DNA of 64,000 nt. Source: Alphaproteobacteria bacterium bin52 (lineage in GTDB: Bacteria; Pseudomonadota; Alphaproteobacteria; Thalassobaculales; Thalassobaculaceae). A model generated the notes under the pieces. That model had not been told where the DNA came from, made no database searches, and saw nothing but the letters and a program-made list of their open reading frames with translations. The stretch lies in NCBI GenBank assembly GCA_002238645.1, contig MPMT01000017.1, forward strand, positions 1 to 64,000, given 5' to 3'. Shown here piece after piece: positions 47,799 through 57,555 of the stretch. Made by a program: the position numbers and the translations under genes. How positions within the stretch are numbered: the stretch's first letter is position 1; the number at the start of each line of letters is the position of its first letter.

Positions 47799-49265
47799 AT
47801 GCCCACGAGCCGTCCGAACATCCTGTTCCTGTTCTCCGACGAGCATGACCCCCGGCACATGGGCGTGAGCGGCTCGCCGCTCGCCCACACCCCGCACATG
47901 GATGCCCTCGCCGCACGCGGCACCCGGTTCGTCAACGCGTATACGCCGAGCCCGATCTGCGTGCCGGCCCGGGCCTCGCTCGCGACCGGGCTGGACGTGC
48001 ATGACATCCGCTGCTGGGACAATGCGCTTGCCTACGACGGACGGGTGCGCGGCTGGGGTCACGTGATGCAGGCGCACGGCCATCGCGTCGAGTCGATCGG
48101 CAAGCTGCACTATACCAATGAAACCGACGATACCGGGTTTGGCGCCCAGCACCTCGCCATGCACATCTGGGAGGGAATTGGCCAGGTCTGGGGCTCGGTA
48201 CGCGACCCGTTGCCATCCCGGCCCCGCGGCCGGGTCATGCTGAAGAACATCGGCCCGGGCTGGAGCAACTACAACCAGTTCGACACCGACGTCGCCGCCG
48301 CGTCCGCGTCCTGGCTGCGCGAGCGGGCCGCGTCGCCGGACGGGAAGCCCTGGTGCCTGTTCGTCGGCCTGGTGGCGCCGCATTTCCCGCTGGTGGCGCC
48401 GCAGTCCTACTTCGACCGCTACCCGCTCGATGCCATCGAGCCGTCCAAGCTGCTGCCGGCCGACGGCCATGCCCATCATCCGTGGATCGCGCGGCGCGAG
48501 GACTACGTCTGCGAGGAAGTCCAGTTCCACGGCCAGCCGGAGCGCCGCCGGCTGGCGATCGCCGGCTACCTGGCGCTCACGACATTCGTCGACGAGAAGA
48601 TCGGCGAGATAGTGACCGCGCTCGGGGAGACCGGCCTGGAGGATGACACGCTGGTGATCTACACCTCGGACCACGGCGACAATCTCGGCGCCAGGGGCCT
48701 ATGGGGCAAGTCCAACCTGTACCGGGAATCGGTCTGCGTGCCGCTGATCATGGCCGGGCCCGGAATTCCCGCCGGCCGCGTGGCCTGGACGCCGGCGAGC
48801 CTCGTCGACCTGCACGCGACCTTCCTCGACGCCCTGGGCCTGCCCGATGTCGACGACGGACATCACCGCGCCTCGCGATCGCTGCTCGAGCTGGCGGGCG
48901 GTGGCGATCACGGGCGCACCGTGATGAGCCAGTATCACGCGGTCGGCGCACCGACCGGCGCGTTCATGGTTGCCGATGCTCGTTACAAGTACCACTGGTA
49001 CGTCGACTACCCGCCGGAACTGTTCGACCTGCGGTTCGATCCCGAGGAGACCCGCAACCGTGCCGGGGAAGCGGAGTACCGGGTTGTTCGCGAGCGCCTG
49101 CACGCGGCGCTGCTCGCACACCTGGGAGGGCGCACGCCCGAACAGGTCGACCGGATGGCCAAGGATGACCAGAACGAGCTGGTGCAGCGATACGGCGGCC
49201 CGGTTGCCGCACTCGAAGCCGGAACACCGGCCGCAACGCCGGTGCCCGGAAAGGGGCACGAGTAA
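47799..49265 (+). CDS. Sulfatase (type I, formylglycine-dependent)
   Basis: A 488-residue sulfatase of the alkaline-phosphatase fold. The C-x-P-x-R maturation motif is C54-VPAR58 with the downstream ASLATG, metal ligands lie in FSDEHDP (about 12-18) and SDHGDNLG (about 288), and the GKLHY lysine-histidine motif is at about 105-109. The overall pattern resembles choline-sulfatase and related aryl- or carbohydrate-sulfatases; the substrate is not known. No signal peptide is visible, so it is probably cytoplasmic, and no formylglycine-generating enzyme is in the window. It interrupts the usual metK-trmB neighbourhood together with the broken oxidoreductase. Confidence 0.9.
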   Translation: MPTSRPNILFLFSDEHDPRHMGVSGSPLAHTPHMDALAARGTRFVNAYTPSPICVPARASLATGLDVHDIRCWDNALAYDGRVRGWGHVMQAHGHRVESIGKLHYTNETDDTGFGAQHLAMHIWEGIGQVWGSVRDPLPSRPRGRVMLKNIGPGWSNYNQFDTDVAAASASWLRERAASPDGKPWCLFVGLVAPHFPLVAPQSYFDRYPLDAIEPSKLLPADGHAHHPWIARREDYVCEEVQFHGQPERRRLAIAGYLALTTFVDEKIGEIVTALGETGLEDDTLVIYTSDHGDNLGARGLWGKSNLYRESVCVPLIMAGPGIPAGRVAWTPASLVDLHATFLDALGLPDVDDGHHRASRSLLELAGGGDHGRTVMSQYHAVGAPTGAFMVADARYKYHWYVDYPPELFDLRFDPEETRNRAGEAEYRVVRERLHAALLAHLGGRTPEQVDRMAKDDQNELVQRYGGPVAALEAGTPAATPVPGKGHE

Positions 49266-49268
49266 CCG

Positions 49269-50006
49269 GTGCCCCGGGACCGGGAGCCCCGATCGGTGAC
49301 GGCAGACGCCGGGCCCGGCGGCACGCCCTGGCCAGTCTTTCGCGGCCGTCGCCGCGGCCGCCGGCTGCGCGCGGGCCGCGCGCGGCTGCTCGCGGAACGG
49401 CTTCCCGCCTGCGAGATCCGGCTCGACGACCTGACGGAAAGCATCGATCCCGCAGGGCTGTTTGCTGCACCGCAGCGCGAGATCTGGCTCGAGATCGGTT
49501 TCGGGGCGGGCGAGCATCTCGCATGGCAGGCCGCCAGCGCCCCGGACGTCGGATTCATCGGCTGCGAACCATGGATGAACGGAGTTGCATCCCTGCTGCC
49601 CCGGCTCGAACAGGGCGAACTTGCCCGGGTCCGGATCCTTGTCGATGACGCGCGACCGCTGCTGCCCCGGCTTCGCGGCGGGAGCATCGCAAGGATATTC
49701 GTGCTGTTTCCGGATCCGTGGCCGAAGCGGCGCCACGCCGCCCGGCGCGTCGTCCAGCACCACTCGGTCGCACAGTTCGCCCGGCTGCTGCGCCCGGGCG
49801 GCGAACTGCGGCTTGCCACCGATGATCCCGGCTACCTGCGGTGGATGCTGGAACACATGGGCGCGAGCCCGCAGTTCGACTGGCTGGCGCGGCGGGCATG
49901 CGACTGGCGCGAACGACCCGCAGACTGGCCGGAGACCCGCTACGAGGCCAAGGCCCGTGCCGCCGGCCGTGCGCCGGTGTTCCTGCGCTACCGGCGCCAC
50001 CACTGA
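49269..50006 (+). CDS. trmB: tRNA (guanine-N7)-methyltransferase
   Basis: The product makes m7G46 in tRNA variable loops. The 245-residue protein has the SAM site WLEIGFGAGEHLAWQA (about 72-87), the conserved IFVLFPDPWPKRRHAARRVV (about 141-160) with P-D-P-W-P-K-x-R-H, and LRLATDDPGYLRWMLE. The C-terminal TRYEAKARAAGRAPVFLRYRR is typical. The GTG at 49269 is 3 bases after the sulfatase stop. Confidence 0.93.
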   Translation: MPRDREPRSVTADAGPGGTPWPVFRGRRRGRRLRAGRARLLAERLPACEIRLDDLTESIDPAGLFAAPQREIWLEIGFGAGEHLAWQAASAPDVGFIGCEPWMNGVASLLPRLEQGELARVRILVDDARPLLPRLRGGSIARIFVLFPDPWPKRRHAARRVVQHHSVAQFARLLRPGGELRLATDDPGYLRWMLEHMGASPQFDWLARRACDWRERPADWPETRYEAKARAAGRAPVFLRYRRHH

Positions 50007-50082
50007 ACAAACGCGCGCGGACGCGACAGGGCCGTGGCGGCATGCGCACCGCCCGCGCGACCGGCGGAACGCGAGATCGCGC

Positions 50083-50110
50083 TTGAAGCAATGGGCGAAT
50101 GGCGTATAGT
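50083..50110 (+). promoter_or_regulatory. Candidate promoter for rimP-nusA-infB operon
   Basis: TTGAAG (50083-50088) and TATAGT (50105-50110) are separated by 16 bases, the best sigma70-like pair in this part of the window, 69 bases before rimP. Confidence 0.55.
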
Positions 50111-50121
50111 TTGCAGCGTCT

Positions 50122-50152
50122 CCCGGTCAGTTTGATGAAAGGGGTGACCGGG
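50122..50152 (+). other. Hairpin in rimP leader
   Basis: CCCGGTCA (50122-50129) pairs perfectly with TGACCGGG (50145-50152) across a 15-base loop, just downstream of the candidate promoter and 26 bases before the rimP start. It could be a leader control element of the nusA operon; no known family was recognised. Confidence 0.45.
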
Positions 50153-50178
50153 TATCCTGCCCGGCCGCACATTTCTCC

Positions 50179-50697
50179 ATGGCGTCACCGGCCACCAGGC
50201 ATGTCGAGCAGATCATCGAGGCTCCGGTCGCCGGCATCGGCTACGAGATCGTTCGGGTCTCCCTGTCCGGCGGCGCGCGGCGCATACTCCAGGTCATGGT
50301 CGAGAGGGCGGACCGCGGGGAGATGACAGTCGATGACTGTGCCGCGGTCAGCCGGCTGGTCTCGGCGCTGCTCGATGTCGAGGACCCGATCAGCGGCGCC
50401 TACAGCCTGGAGGTAAGTTCGCCCGGGATCGACCGGCCGTTGACGCGCCCAGTCGATTTCGAGCGCTTTGCCGGTTTCGAGGCGCGGATCGAACTGGCCG
50501 AGCCACTGGATGGCCGCCGCCGCCTGCGTGCCAGGCTGCAAGGGATCGACGAGACCGGAACCCTCAGGCTGGACGTCGACGGCACATGCCACCTGGTGCA
50601 TCACGCCGCAATCAGGACGGCGCGCCTGGTGCTGACCGACGAACTGATTGCCGCCGGGCGGCGGCGTGGCGCCGAACCACCGAACCGGATGGAGTAA
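50179..50697 (+). CDS. rimP: Ribosome maturation factor RimP
   Basis: A 172-residue protein for 30S subunit maturation. It has APVAGIGYEIVRVSLSGGARRILQVMVER (N-terminal domain), DDCAAVSRLVSALLDVEDPISGAYSLEVSSPGIDRPLTRPVDFERF (family signature) and a C-terminal SH3-like domain. It heads the rimP-nusA-ylxR-infB-rbfA-truB series, with nusA 3 bases behind. Confidence 0.94.
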   Translation: MASPATRHVEQIIEAPVAGIGYEIVRVSLSGGARRILQVMVERADRGEMTVDDCAAVSRLVSALLDVEDPISGAYSLEVSSPGIDRPLTRPVDFERFAGFEARIELAEPLDGRRRLRARLQGIDETGTLRLDVDGTCHLVHHAAIRTARLVLTDELIAAGRRRGAEPPNRME

Positions 50698-50700
50698 ACC

Positions 50701-52245
50701 ATGGCCATGGAAGCCACCTATCTTCCCAGGACGGAACTGCTGCAGGTTGCCGACGTGCTGGCGCGGGAGAAGGGCATCGACCGGGAAGAAGTCCTGGTCG
50801 CCATCGAACAGGCGGTCCAGAACGCCGGGCGGGCAAAGTACGGCCAGGATTTCGACATCAGGGCCAGCATCCATCGCCAGACCGGCGAGGTCTCGCTGTT
50901 CCGCTACATCACGGTCGTCGACGAGGTCGAGGACGAGAATGTCCACGTCACCGTGGAAGAGGCGAACCGCAGGGAACCCGGACAGTCCTGGCAGGCGGGC
51001 GACTTCATCATCGAGGAACTGCCGCCGGTCGAGTTCGGGCGCATCGCGGCGCGGGCGGCCAAGCAGGTGATCAGTCACCGGGTTCACCAGGCTGAGCGCG
51101 AACGCGAGTACCGGGAATACAAGGACAAGGTCGGCGAGATCGTCAACGGCATGGTCAAGTCGTCGGAGTACAGCGGCGTCAAGGTCGACCTGACGCGGGC
51201 CGAGGCGATCATCCGCCGCGAGGACCTGCTGCCGCGGGAATCGTTTCGCAACAACGACCGGATCAGGGCCTATATCGCTGATGTCCGCGAAGAGGTGAAA
51301 GGGCCGCAGATCTTCCTGTCCCGGACCCATCCCGAGTTCATGCGCCGGTTGTTCCGCCAGGAGGTTCCCGAGATCTACGAGGGGATCATCGAGATCAAGG
51401 CGGTGGCGCGCGACCCGGGCAGCCGGGCCAAGATCGGGGTGCTGTCGCACGACAGCAGCATCGACCCGGTGGGAGCCTGCGTCGGCATGCGGGGCAGCCG
51501 GGTGCAGGCCGTGGTCGGCGAACTCCAGGGCGAGAAGATCGACATCGTTCCCTGGTCGGACGACCCGGCGACCTTCGTGGTCAATGCGCTGGCGCCGGCG
51601 GAGGTGAGCAAGGTGGTGCTCGACGAGGAGGAGAAGCGGATCGAGGTGGTCACGCCCGACGACCAGCTCAGCCTCGCCATCGGTCGCAAGGGCCAGAACG
51701 TGCGGCTGGCCTCGATCCTGACCGGGTGGAGCATCGACATCCTCACCGAGGCCGAGGAATCCGAACGCCGCCAGGAGGAATTCAGGACCCATTCCCGGAT
51801 CTTCATGGAAGCGCTGGACATCGATGACGTGATCGCGCACCTGCTGGTCGCGGAGGGTTTCAACGATGTCGTCGAGATTGCCGAGGCCGACCTGGAGGAG
51901 CTGATCGACATCGAGGGGTTCGACGAGGACATCGCCGCCGAGCTGCAGGACCGGGCCCGTGTCCACACCGAGATGGTCAGGGCCGAGCTGGACGAGCGCC
52001 GGATCGGCCTGGGAGTGACCGACGAGCTCGCGTCGGTTGAGGGGCTGACCCTGGAAATGGTGGTGGCACTCGGCGAACAGGAGGTTCGCACGATCGACGA
52101 CCTCGGCGATCTCGCGAGCGACGAGCTGATCGAGATGCTCCCGGACATGCCGCTCGACCGCGAGACCGCGGACAACATCATCATGCGGGCCCGGGCCCAC
52201 TGGTTCCCGTCTGATCCGCCGGAGGATCCCGCCGGGACCGAATGA
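50701..52245 (+). CDS. nusA: Transcription termination/antitermination protein NusA
   Basis: The product binds RNA polymerase and nascent RNA to control pausing and termination. The 514-residue protein has an N-terminal domain, S1 domain (about 135-200), two KH domains (DPGSRAKIGVLSHDSSIDPVGACVGMRGSRVQAV; SLAIGRKGQNVRLASILTGW) and two C-terminal acidic helix-hairpin-helix repeats, as in other proteobacteria. The 3' end overlaps ylxR by 4 bases. Confidence 0.96.
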   Translation: MAMEATYLPRTELLQVADVLAREKGIDREEVLVAIEQAVQNAGRAKYGQDFDIRASIHRQTGEVSLFRYITVVDEVEDENVHVTVEEANRREPGQSWQAGDFIIEELPPVEFGRIAARAAKQVISHRVHQAEREREYREYKDKVGEIVNGMVKSSEYSGVKVDLTRAEAIIRREDLLPRESFRNNDRIRAYIADVREEVKGPQIFLSRTHPEFMRRLFRQEVPEIYEGIIEIKAVARDPGSRAKIGVLSHDSSIDPVGACVGMRGSRVQAVVGELQGEKIDIVPWSDDPATFVVNALAPAEVSKVVLDEEEKRIEVVTPDDQLSLAIGRKGQNVRLASILTGWSIDILTEAEESERRQEEFRTHSRIFMEALDIDDVIAHLLVAEGFNDVVEIAEADLEELIDIEGFDEDIAAELQDRARVHTEMVRAELDERRIGLGVTDELASVEGLTLEMVVALGEQEVRTIDDLGDLASDELIEMLPDMPLDRETADNIIMRARAHWFPSDPPEDPAGTE

Positions 52246-52847
52246 ACCACCGTCGTTGCATCGTCACCCGCCGCTCCCTTCCCCGCGACCGGCTGGTCCG
52301 TTTTGTTGTGGCGCCGGACGGTACCGTGGTCCCCGATCTCGCGGAACGGCTGCCCGGACGGGGGGTCTGGGTCACGGCCGGCCGGCCGGAGGTTACCCGG
52401 GCAGCGGCAACCGGCAGCTTCGCCCGCGCGGTTCGTGCCCAGGCGACGGCGCCGTCCGACCTCGCCGACAGGGTGGAGGCCGGCCTGCGCGAACGGCTGA
52501 TCATGACAATGGGCCTCTGCCGCCGGGCCGGGCTTGCCATGGCCGGGCACGCGAAGGTGGCGGGGGCGATCACGGCCGGGAGGGTGGCGTTGCGTCTCGA
52601 GGCCCACGACGGGTCCGCGGGTCCGCGACGCGCGCTCGACAGGCTGGACCCGGCCATCCCGGTCATCGCCGTGTTCTCGGGCAGCGAGCTTGCGCTGGCG
52701 TTCGAACGCGACCGGCTCGTGCACGTGGCAGTCACGCGCGGTTCGGCCGGTTCCGGCGGCCTTGTGGCGCGGCTGCGCCGCGATGCCGGACGACTGGCCG
52801 CCTTTCGGGGAATTCCAGACGAGGCCGGGCCGGATACCACACGGTAA
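52242..52847 (+). CDS. ylxR: YlxR/L7Ae-like RNA-binding fusion protein
   Basis: A 201-residue protein. The N-terminal YlxR (DUF448) domain is seen as RRCIVTRRSLPRDRLVRFVVAPDGTVVPDLAERLPGRGVWV (4-44). An L7Ae-like domain follows from about 86 (GLCRRAGLAMAGHAKVAGAI). This two-domain form is standard in alphaproteobacteria. It presumably binds RNA or RNase P; its role is not settled. A 280-base gap to infB follows, with a perfect hairpin at 52859-52875. Confidence 0.9.
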   Translation: MNHRRCIVTRRSLPRDRLVRFVVAPDGTVVPDLAERLPGRGVWVTAGRPEVTRAAATGSFARAVRAQATAPSDLADRVEAGLRERLIMTMGLCRRAGLAMAGHAKVAGAITAGRVALRLEAHDGSAGPRRALDRLDPAIPVIAVFSGSELALAFERDRLVHVAVTRGSAGSGGLVARLRRDAGRLAAFRGIPDEAGPDTTR

Positions 52848-52858
52848 GCGGATCGAAA

Positions 52859-52875
52859 GGTCACGGCGCGTGACC
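52859..52875 (+). other. Hairpin between ylxR and infB
   Basis: GGTCACG and CGTGACC form a perfect 7 bp stem with a GCG loop, 12 bases past the ylxR stop. No T-run follows, so it is not a classical terminator. The remaining 250 bases up to infB hold no gene. Confidence 0.4.
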
Positions 52876-53127
52876 CCGGCGCGAGAAAACGGGAACGGAC
52901 CCGGGCCCGTCTGCCCGGGCGAATTCACCGGTGGGCGTCGAAAGCCGGTGCGGTTGCTGGGGGAGAACGGTGCTGCCGGCCACCCGGTAAACCGTGAAAC
53001 GGGTCGAAACGAAGAAGCCCGCCGGGCCGCGAAACCGTGGAGATGGGTCCCTTCACTTGGAAAATGGTGCCGGGACGTGTATTGAACCCGGGTGTCATCC
53101 ACAACCTGGAAGCCGTGCGATCAGCGA

Positions 53128-55695
53128 ATGAAGACCACCGACGAGACAGAACGCAAGAAACTGAGCCTCGGCGGCGGCCGCAACCGCCTGTCGCTCGGAA
53201 AGTCGGTTGAAACCACCAGGGTTCAACAGAGCTTTCCGCACGGCAGGTCCAAGGTTGTGCAGGTCGAACGGCGTCGCAAGCGCAGCCCCGGATCCCAGGC
53301 TCCGAGCCGCGAGGCGGGGACGCGCGAAGGCACCGGCCGGACCCTGACACCCGAAGAGCGCGCCGCACGCGAACGGGCGCTCCAGGGCGCGATGCAGCAT
53401 GACGTCCCGCGCGAGTCCATGACCGAAGCGGCGGAAACGCCGGCCGAGATCGCGATGGAAGGCGTTCAGCCGGTGGTGGAAGAGGTTGATCGCCGGCAGG
53501 CCGAACAGGAGGAAGCCCGCCAGATCGCCCAGGCCGAGGAACAGCGCCAGACCGAGGAGGCGCGGCGCCTGGCCGAGGAACAGGCGGCCCGCAACGAGCA
53601 GGCGCAGCGGCAGAGAGAGAGCCAGAAGAAGACAGCCGCAACTGTCCGCCCGGCGGTGACGCCGGAGGACGCGGAAACCCAGTCGCGCACGCCTGGCGGC
53701 AGGCGGCGCGAGGCCGCACGCAAGACCCCTGCGCCCTCGGGCCGCCGTGGCGAGCCGCGGCGCCGGCACACCGGAAAGTTGACGATCAACCAGGCGCTCG
53801 ATGACGGTGCCGGTGAGCGGGCCCGCTCGCTCGCCTCGGTTCGTCGCGCCCGTGAGCGGGAACGCCGGCGGTTGCGCGCCGATGCTCCCGAAGCGCCGAG
53901 GCGCTCGCGCGAGGTCATCGTTCCCGACGCCATTACGGTTCAGGAGCTGGCCAACCGGATGGCGGAGAAGGCGGCAGACGTGGTCATGAAGCTCATGACG
54001 CTCGGCGTCATGGCCACGATCAACCAGACCATCGATGCCGATACCGCCGAACTCGTTACCACGGAGTTCGGGCACCGGGTGCGAAGGGTTTCGGAATCCG
54101 ATGTCGAGACCGGGCTCGGGGCCGAGGCCGAGGACGAGACCGCGCAGCAGCCGCGGGCCCCTGTGGTCACGGTCATGGGCCACGTCGATCACGGCAAGAC
54201 CTCGTTGCTCGACGCGATGCGCAAGACCAGTGTCGCGTCCGTCGAAGCCGGGGGGATCACCCAGCACATCGGCGCCTACCAGGTACAGCTCGAAGGCGGA
54301 GAGAAGATCACCTTTCTCGATACGCCGGGTCACGAGGCCTTCACCGAGATGCGGGCCCGGGGCGCGAACGTCACCGACATCGTGGTCCTGGTCGTGGCCG
54401 TCGATGACGGTGTCGTGGCCCAGACCGAGGAGGCGATCCGTCACGCAAGGGCTGCGAAGACCCCGATCATCGTCGCGATCAACAAGATGGACCTGCCGGA
54501 CAGCGACCCCGAGCGTGTGCGCAACCAGTTGCTGAACCACGACCTCGTGGCGGAAGAGCTCGGTGGCGACGTGATTCTGGTCCCGGTATCCGCGAAGACC
54601 GGGCTGGGCCTGGACCGGCTGCAGGAAGCGATCCTGCTGCAGGCCGAACTGCTTGAACTGAAGGCCAATCCCGACCGTCCGGCGGCAGGCGCGGTGATCG
54701 AATCAAAGATGGAGCGGGGACGCGGCAGCGTCGCCACGATCCTGGTCCAGCACGGAACGCTCAGGGTCGGCAACATTTTCGTCGCCGGCGCCGAGTGGGG
54801 ACGGGTCCGGGCGCTGATCGACGATCGCGGCCGCCGCATCAAGGAATGCGGACCGAGTTTCCCGGTCGAGGTCCTGGGGCTGAACGGATCACCGTTGGCC
54901 GGTGACAAGTTCGACGTGGTCGAGAACGAGTCCCGCGCCCGCGAGATCGTCGATTACCGGCAGCGCCAGATCAGGAGCAAGCGGGCGGCCGCGGGTGCGC
55001 GTGGCACCGTGGAACAGATGCTCACCGCGATTGCCGCCGGCCAGGCCGAGGAACTGCCGCTGGTGATCAAGACCGACGTGCACGGATCGCTTGAGGCAAT
55101 CCGCGGCAGTCTGGAGAACATCTCGAACAACGCCGTCGCCGTGCGGATTCTGCACGGCGCCGTGGGCGGCATCAACGAGTCCGATGTCACGCTGGCGGCG
55201 GCATCGGGAGCGATGGTCATCGGGTTCAACGTCCGGCCCAACCCGCAGGCGCGTGAACTCGCCCGCAGGGACGATGTCGAGATCCGCCTGTACTCGATCA
55301 TCTACAACGTGATCGACGATGTGAGATCCGCCCTGACCGGACTGCTGGCGCCGGACCTCAAGGAGGACTTCCTCGGCTACGCGGAGATCCGCGAGGTGTT
55401 CAACATCTCCAAGATCGGCAAGGTGGCCGGGTGCATGGTCACCGAGGGCATGGTTCGCCGCGGAGCCAGGGTCCGGCTGCTGCGCGACAACGTGGTCATC
55501 CACGAAGGCGCGCTCAAGACCCTGCGCCGGTTCAAGGAGGAAGTCCGCGAAGTCCGCGAGGGCTACGAGTGCGGCGCTGGCTTCGAGAGCTACCACGACA
55601 TCCAGGTCGGGGATCTCATCGAGAGCTTCGAGGTCCGGCAGGTCGAACGGACGCTGGAGTCAGTCGAACGGTCACAGGTCGCTACCCAGGCGTGA
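53128..55695 (+). CDS. infB: Translation initiation factor IF-2
   Basis: The product is the GTPase that places fMet-tRNA on the 30S subunit. The 855-residue protein has a long charged N-terminal region (about 1-270; rich in E, A, Q and R, coiled-coil-like around 110-180) and a G domain with [12 protein letters not shown] (about 350-361), DTPGHEAF and NKMDLP. The C-terminal domains II-IV follow. The chosen ATG 53128 starts [24 protein letters not shown], matching the alphaproteobacterial IF-2 N-terminus. Confidence 0.96.
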   Translation: MKTTDETERKKLSLGGGRNRLSLGKSVETTRVQQSFPHGRSKVVQVERRRKRSPGSQAPSREAGTREGTGRTLTPEERAARERALQGAMQHDVPRESMTEAAETPAEIAMEGVQPVVEEVDRRQAEQEEARQIAQAEEQRQTEEARRLAEEQAARNEQAQRQRESQKKTAATVRPAVTPEDAETQSRTPGGRRREAARKTPAPSGRRGEPRRRHTGKLTINQALDDGAGERARSLASVRRARERERRRLRADAPEAPRRSREVIVPDAITVQELANRMAEKAADVVMKLMTLGVMATINQTIDADTAELVTTEFGHRVRRVSESDVETGLGAEAEDETAQQPRAPVVTVMGHVDHGKTSLLDAMRKTSVASVEAGGITQHIGAYQVQLEGGEKITFLDTPGHEAFTEMRARGANVTDIVVLVVAVDDGVVAQTEEAIRHARAAKTPIIVAINKMDLPDSDPERVRNQLLNHDLVAEELGGDVILVPVSAKTGLGLDRLQEAILLQAELLELKANPDRPAAGAVIESKMERGRGSVATILVQHGTLRVGNIFVAGAEWGRVRALIDDRGRRIKECGPSFPVEVLGLNGSPLAGDKFDVVENESRAREIVDYRQRQIRSKRAAAGARGTVEQMLTAIAAGQAEELPLVIKTDVHGSLEAIRGSLENISNNAVAVRILHGAVGGINESDVTLAAASGAMVIGFNVRPNPQARELARRDDVEIRLYSIIYNVIDDVRSALTGLLAPDLKEDFLGYAEIREVFNISKIGKVAGCMVTEGMVRRGARVRLLRDNVVIHEGALKTLRRFKEEVREVREGYECGAGFESYHDIQVGDLIESFEVRQVERTLESVERSQVATQA

Positions 55696-55703
55696 CCGGG
55701 CCG

Positions 55704-56108
55704 ATGGTGCGCCATGAACTCGAGCGCGGTGTGCCGAGTCAGCGTCAACTGCGGGTGGGCGAGCTCGTTCGCAAGACCCTGGTCGACGTTTTCCAGCGCG
55801 GGAACTTCAGGGACCCGGACCTGGTATCGGTCTCGATCACGGTTTCCGAGGTGACGGTCAGCCGCGACCTGAAGGCGGCGACGGTCTGGGTCATGCCACT
55901 GGCCGGCAGGGACCGGGAACCCGTGCTGGCCGGCCTGTCGCGGGCGGCGCCGTACCTGCGCCGGGAAGTGGCGCGCCGGGTGCGGCTGCGCTCGGTACCG
56001 GCACTGACCTTCCGGATCGATTCCGCCTTCGATGCCTCGTCCAGGATAAACCGGTTGCTGTCGGATCTTGAAATCACGACGGACAGCGAGGCAATCGATG
56101 GCACGTAA
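55704..56108 (+). CDS. rbfA: Ribosome-binding factor A
   Basis: A 134-residue KH-fold protein for 30S maturation in the cold and during growth. SQRQLRVGELVRKTLVDVFQRG and VSITVSEVTVSRDLKAATVWVMPL are the family signatures, and VPALTFRIDSAFDASSRINRLL ends the domain. ATG 55704 gives a usual length; GTG 55692, overlapping the infB stop as GTGA, is an equally possible coupled start. The 3' end overlaps truB by 11 bases. Confidence 0.93.
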   Translation: MVRHELERGVPSQRQLRVGELVRKTLVDVFQRGNFRDPDLVSVSITVSEVTVSRDLKAATVWVMPLAGRDREPVLAGLSRAAPYLRREVARRVRLRSVPALTFRIDSAFDASSRINRLLSDLEITTDSEAIDGT

Positions 56109-57024
56109 CCGGCGCGGCAGGCCGGTCAACGGATGGGTGGTGATCGACAAGCCGGCGGGTATCACGTCGACCCGGGCCGTCAACGTGGTCCGCAGGGTCT
56201 TCGACGCGGCCAAGGCCGGTCATGCCGGAACCCTCGATCCCTTTGCCACCGGCATACTGCCGATCGCGCTCGGCGAAGCGACCAAGACGGTTCCCTACGT
56301 CATGGGCAGGCGAAAATCCTACCTGTTCGAGATCCTCTGGGGCGAGGAACGCGACACCGACGATTGCGAGGGCACGGTGACCGGGACCAGCGCGGTCCGG
56401 CCGGACCGGGAAACCATCGAGCGGGCGCTCGATGCGTTCCGTGGCCACATCGAACAGGTCCCGCCGCGCTATTCCGCGGTGAGGATCGGCGGGCGACGGG
56501 CCTACGATCTCGCGCGCAACGACGAGGATGTGGCGCTTCCGCCCCGGCCGGTCAGGATCGACGAATTCTTGCTCGAGGCGATCCCGGACCCCGATCGGGC
56601 CATCTTCCGGGTGACCAGCGGCAAGGGCGCCTACATGCGCGCGCTGGCGCGCGACCTTGCCCGGAACGTCGGGACCGTGGGGCACCTCGCACGCCTCGCA
56701 CGCCTGTCGGTCGGGAACTTCGACGCGGAAACGGCGGTTCCGCTGGATTTTCTTGAAACGCGGGTGCATAGTCCCGCCGCCTTCGACCACCTGTTGCCGG
56801 TAGACGCGGCGCTGGACGACATCCCGGCGCTGGATGTGACGGGTGACGAGGCGGACAGGTTGCGGCGAGGCCAGAGGGTCCCGCTGTTCCGTGCTTCCGA
56901 CCGGGCTCGCCGCGGCGAGCTGCGGGAGGGCGACCTGCTGTACGCCCGGTGTTCCGGGTTGCCGGTTGCCGTCTCGCGCATCAGGGAAGGATGCATCAGC
57001 CCTGTCCGTGTCCTCAATCTGTGA
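56098..57024 (+). CDS. truB: tRNA pseudouridine(55) synthase TruB
   Basis: The product makes the universal pseudouridine 55 in tRNA T-arms. The 308-residue protein has [14 protein letters not shown] (about 11-24), [24 protein letters not shown] (about 41-64) with the catalytic aspartate in GTLDP, and [32 protein letters not shown] lies near residue 184. rpsO follows after 16 bases. Confidence 0.96.
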   Translation: MARNRRGRPVNGWVVIDKPAGITSTRAVNVVRRVFDAAKAGHAGTLDPFATGILPIALGEATKTVPYVMGRRKSYLFEILWGEERDTDDCEGTVTGTSAVRPDRETIERALDAFRGHIEQVPPRYSAVRIGGRRAYDLARNDEDVALPPRPVRIDEFLLEAIPDPDRAIFRVTSGKGAYMRALARDLARNVGTVGHLARLARLSVGNFDAETAVPLDFLETRVHSPAAFDHLLPVDAALDDIPALDVTGDEADRLRRGQRVPLFRASDRARRGELREGDLLYARCSGLPVAVSRIREGCISPVRVLNL

Positions 57025-57040
57025 TGAAACGGAGTATTCG

Positions 57041-57310
57041 ATGTCGATTACCCAGGACAAGAAGTCCGAAGTCATTCGTGAGTACGGCCGGGCCGATGGA
57101 GATACCGGCTCGCCGGAAGTCCAGGTCGCGATCCTGACCACGCGGATCGCCAACCTGACCGAACACCTCAAGACCCACAGGAAGGACTTCCACTCGCGGC
57201 GCGGCCTGCTGATCATGGTCGGAAAGCGCCGCCGCTTGCTCGACTACGTGCGATCACGCAGCGAAGACCGGTACCGGACCCTGATCGGTCAGCTCGGTCT
57301 GCGGCGCTGA
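57041..57310 (+). CDS. rpsO: 30S ribosomal protein S15
   Basis: An 89-residue primary binder of the central domain of 16S rRNA. It has [50 protein letters not shown], essentially the invariant S15 core, ending QLGLRR. The A of the ATG is 41 bases downstream of 57000, directly behind GGAGTATTCG. It precedes pnp, the usual arrangement. Confidence 0.97.
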   Translation: MSITQDKKSEVIREYGRADGDTGSPEVQVAILTTRIANLTEHLKTHRKDFHSRRGLLIMVGKRRRLLDYVRSRSEDRYRTLIGQLGLRR

Positions 57311-57555
57311 ACCCGCGGAGTCGTGGATTGAATCGAATGGCACCCGCTGCCAGGAACGGCGCGGGTCCCGGATTGAGAGTGAAACGAAGGGCTGCACACG
57401 ATCCGGTGTGCGCGCGCATGGTGCAACACGCTTCTCGTGACCGAACATCGTCCGAGTGTCGGTGGCCTCCTCCCGCGAGGCTGCCGCGGCTGCCCGTCCG
57501 TGCCGTCCGTACCGCGTGAGCGGCGGATTGGCCCACATGCAAGGAAATGATGAGA
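57311..57555 (+). promoter_or_regulatory. rpsO-pnp intergenic leader with hairpins
   Basis: The 245 bases before pnp contain an imperfect hairpin (ACCCGC at about 57342 with GCGGGT about 57361) and a perfect one, GCACAC (57394-57399) with GTGTGC (57406-57411). In E. coli this region carries the RNase III stem that lets PNPase repress its own mRNA; the same use here is an inference. No gene is present. Confidence 0.45.
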
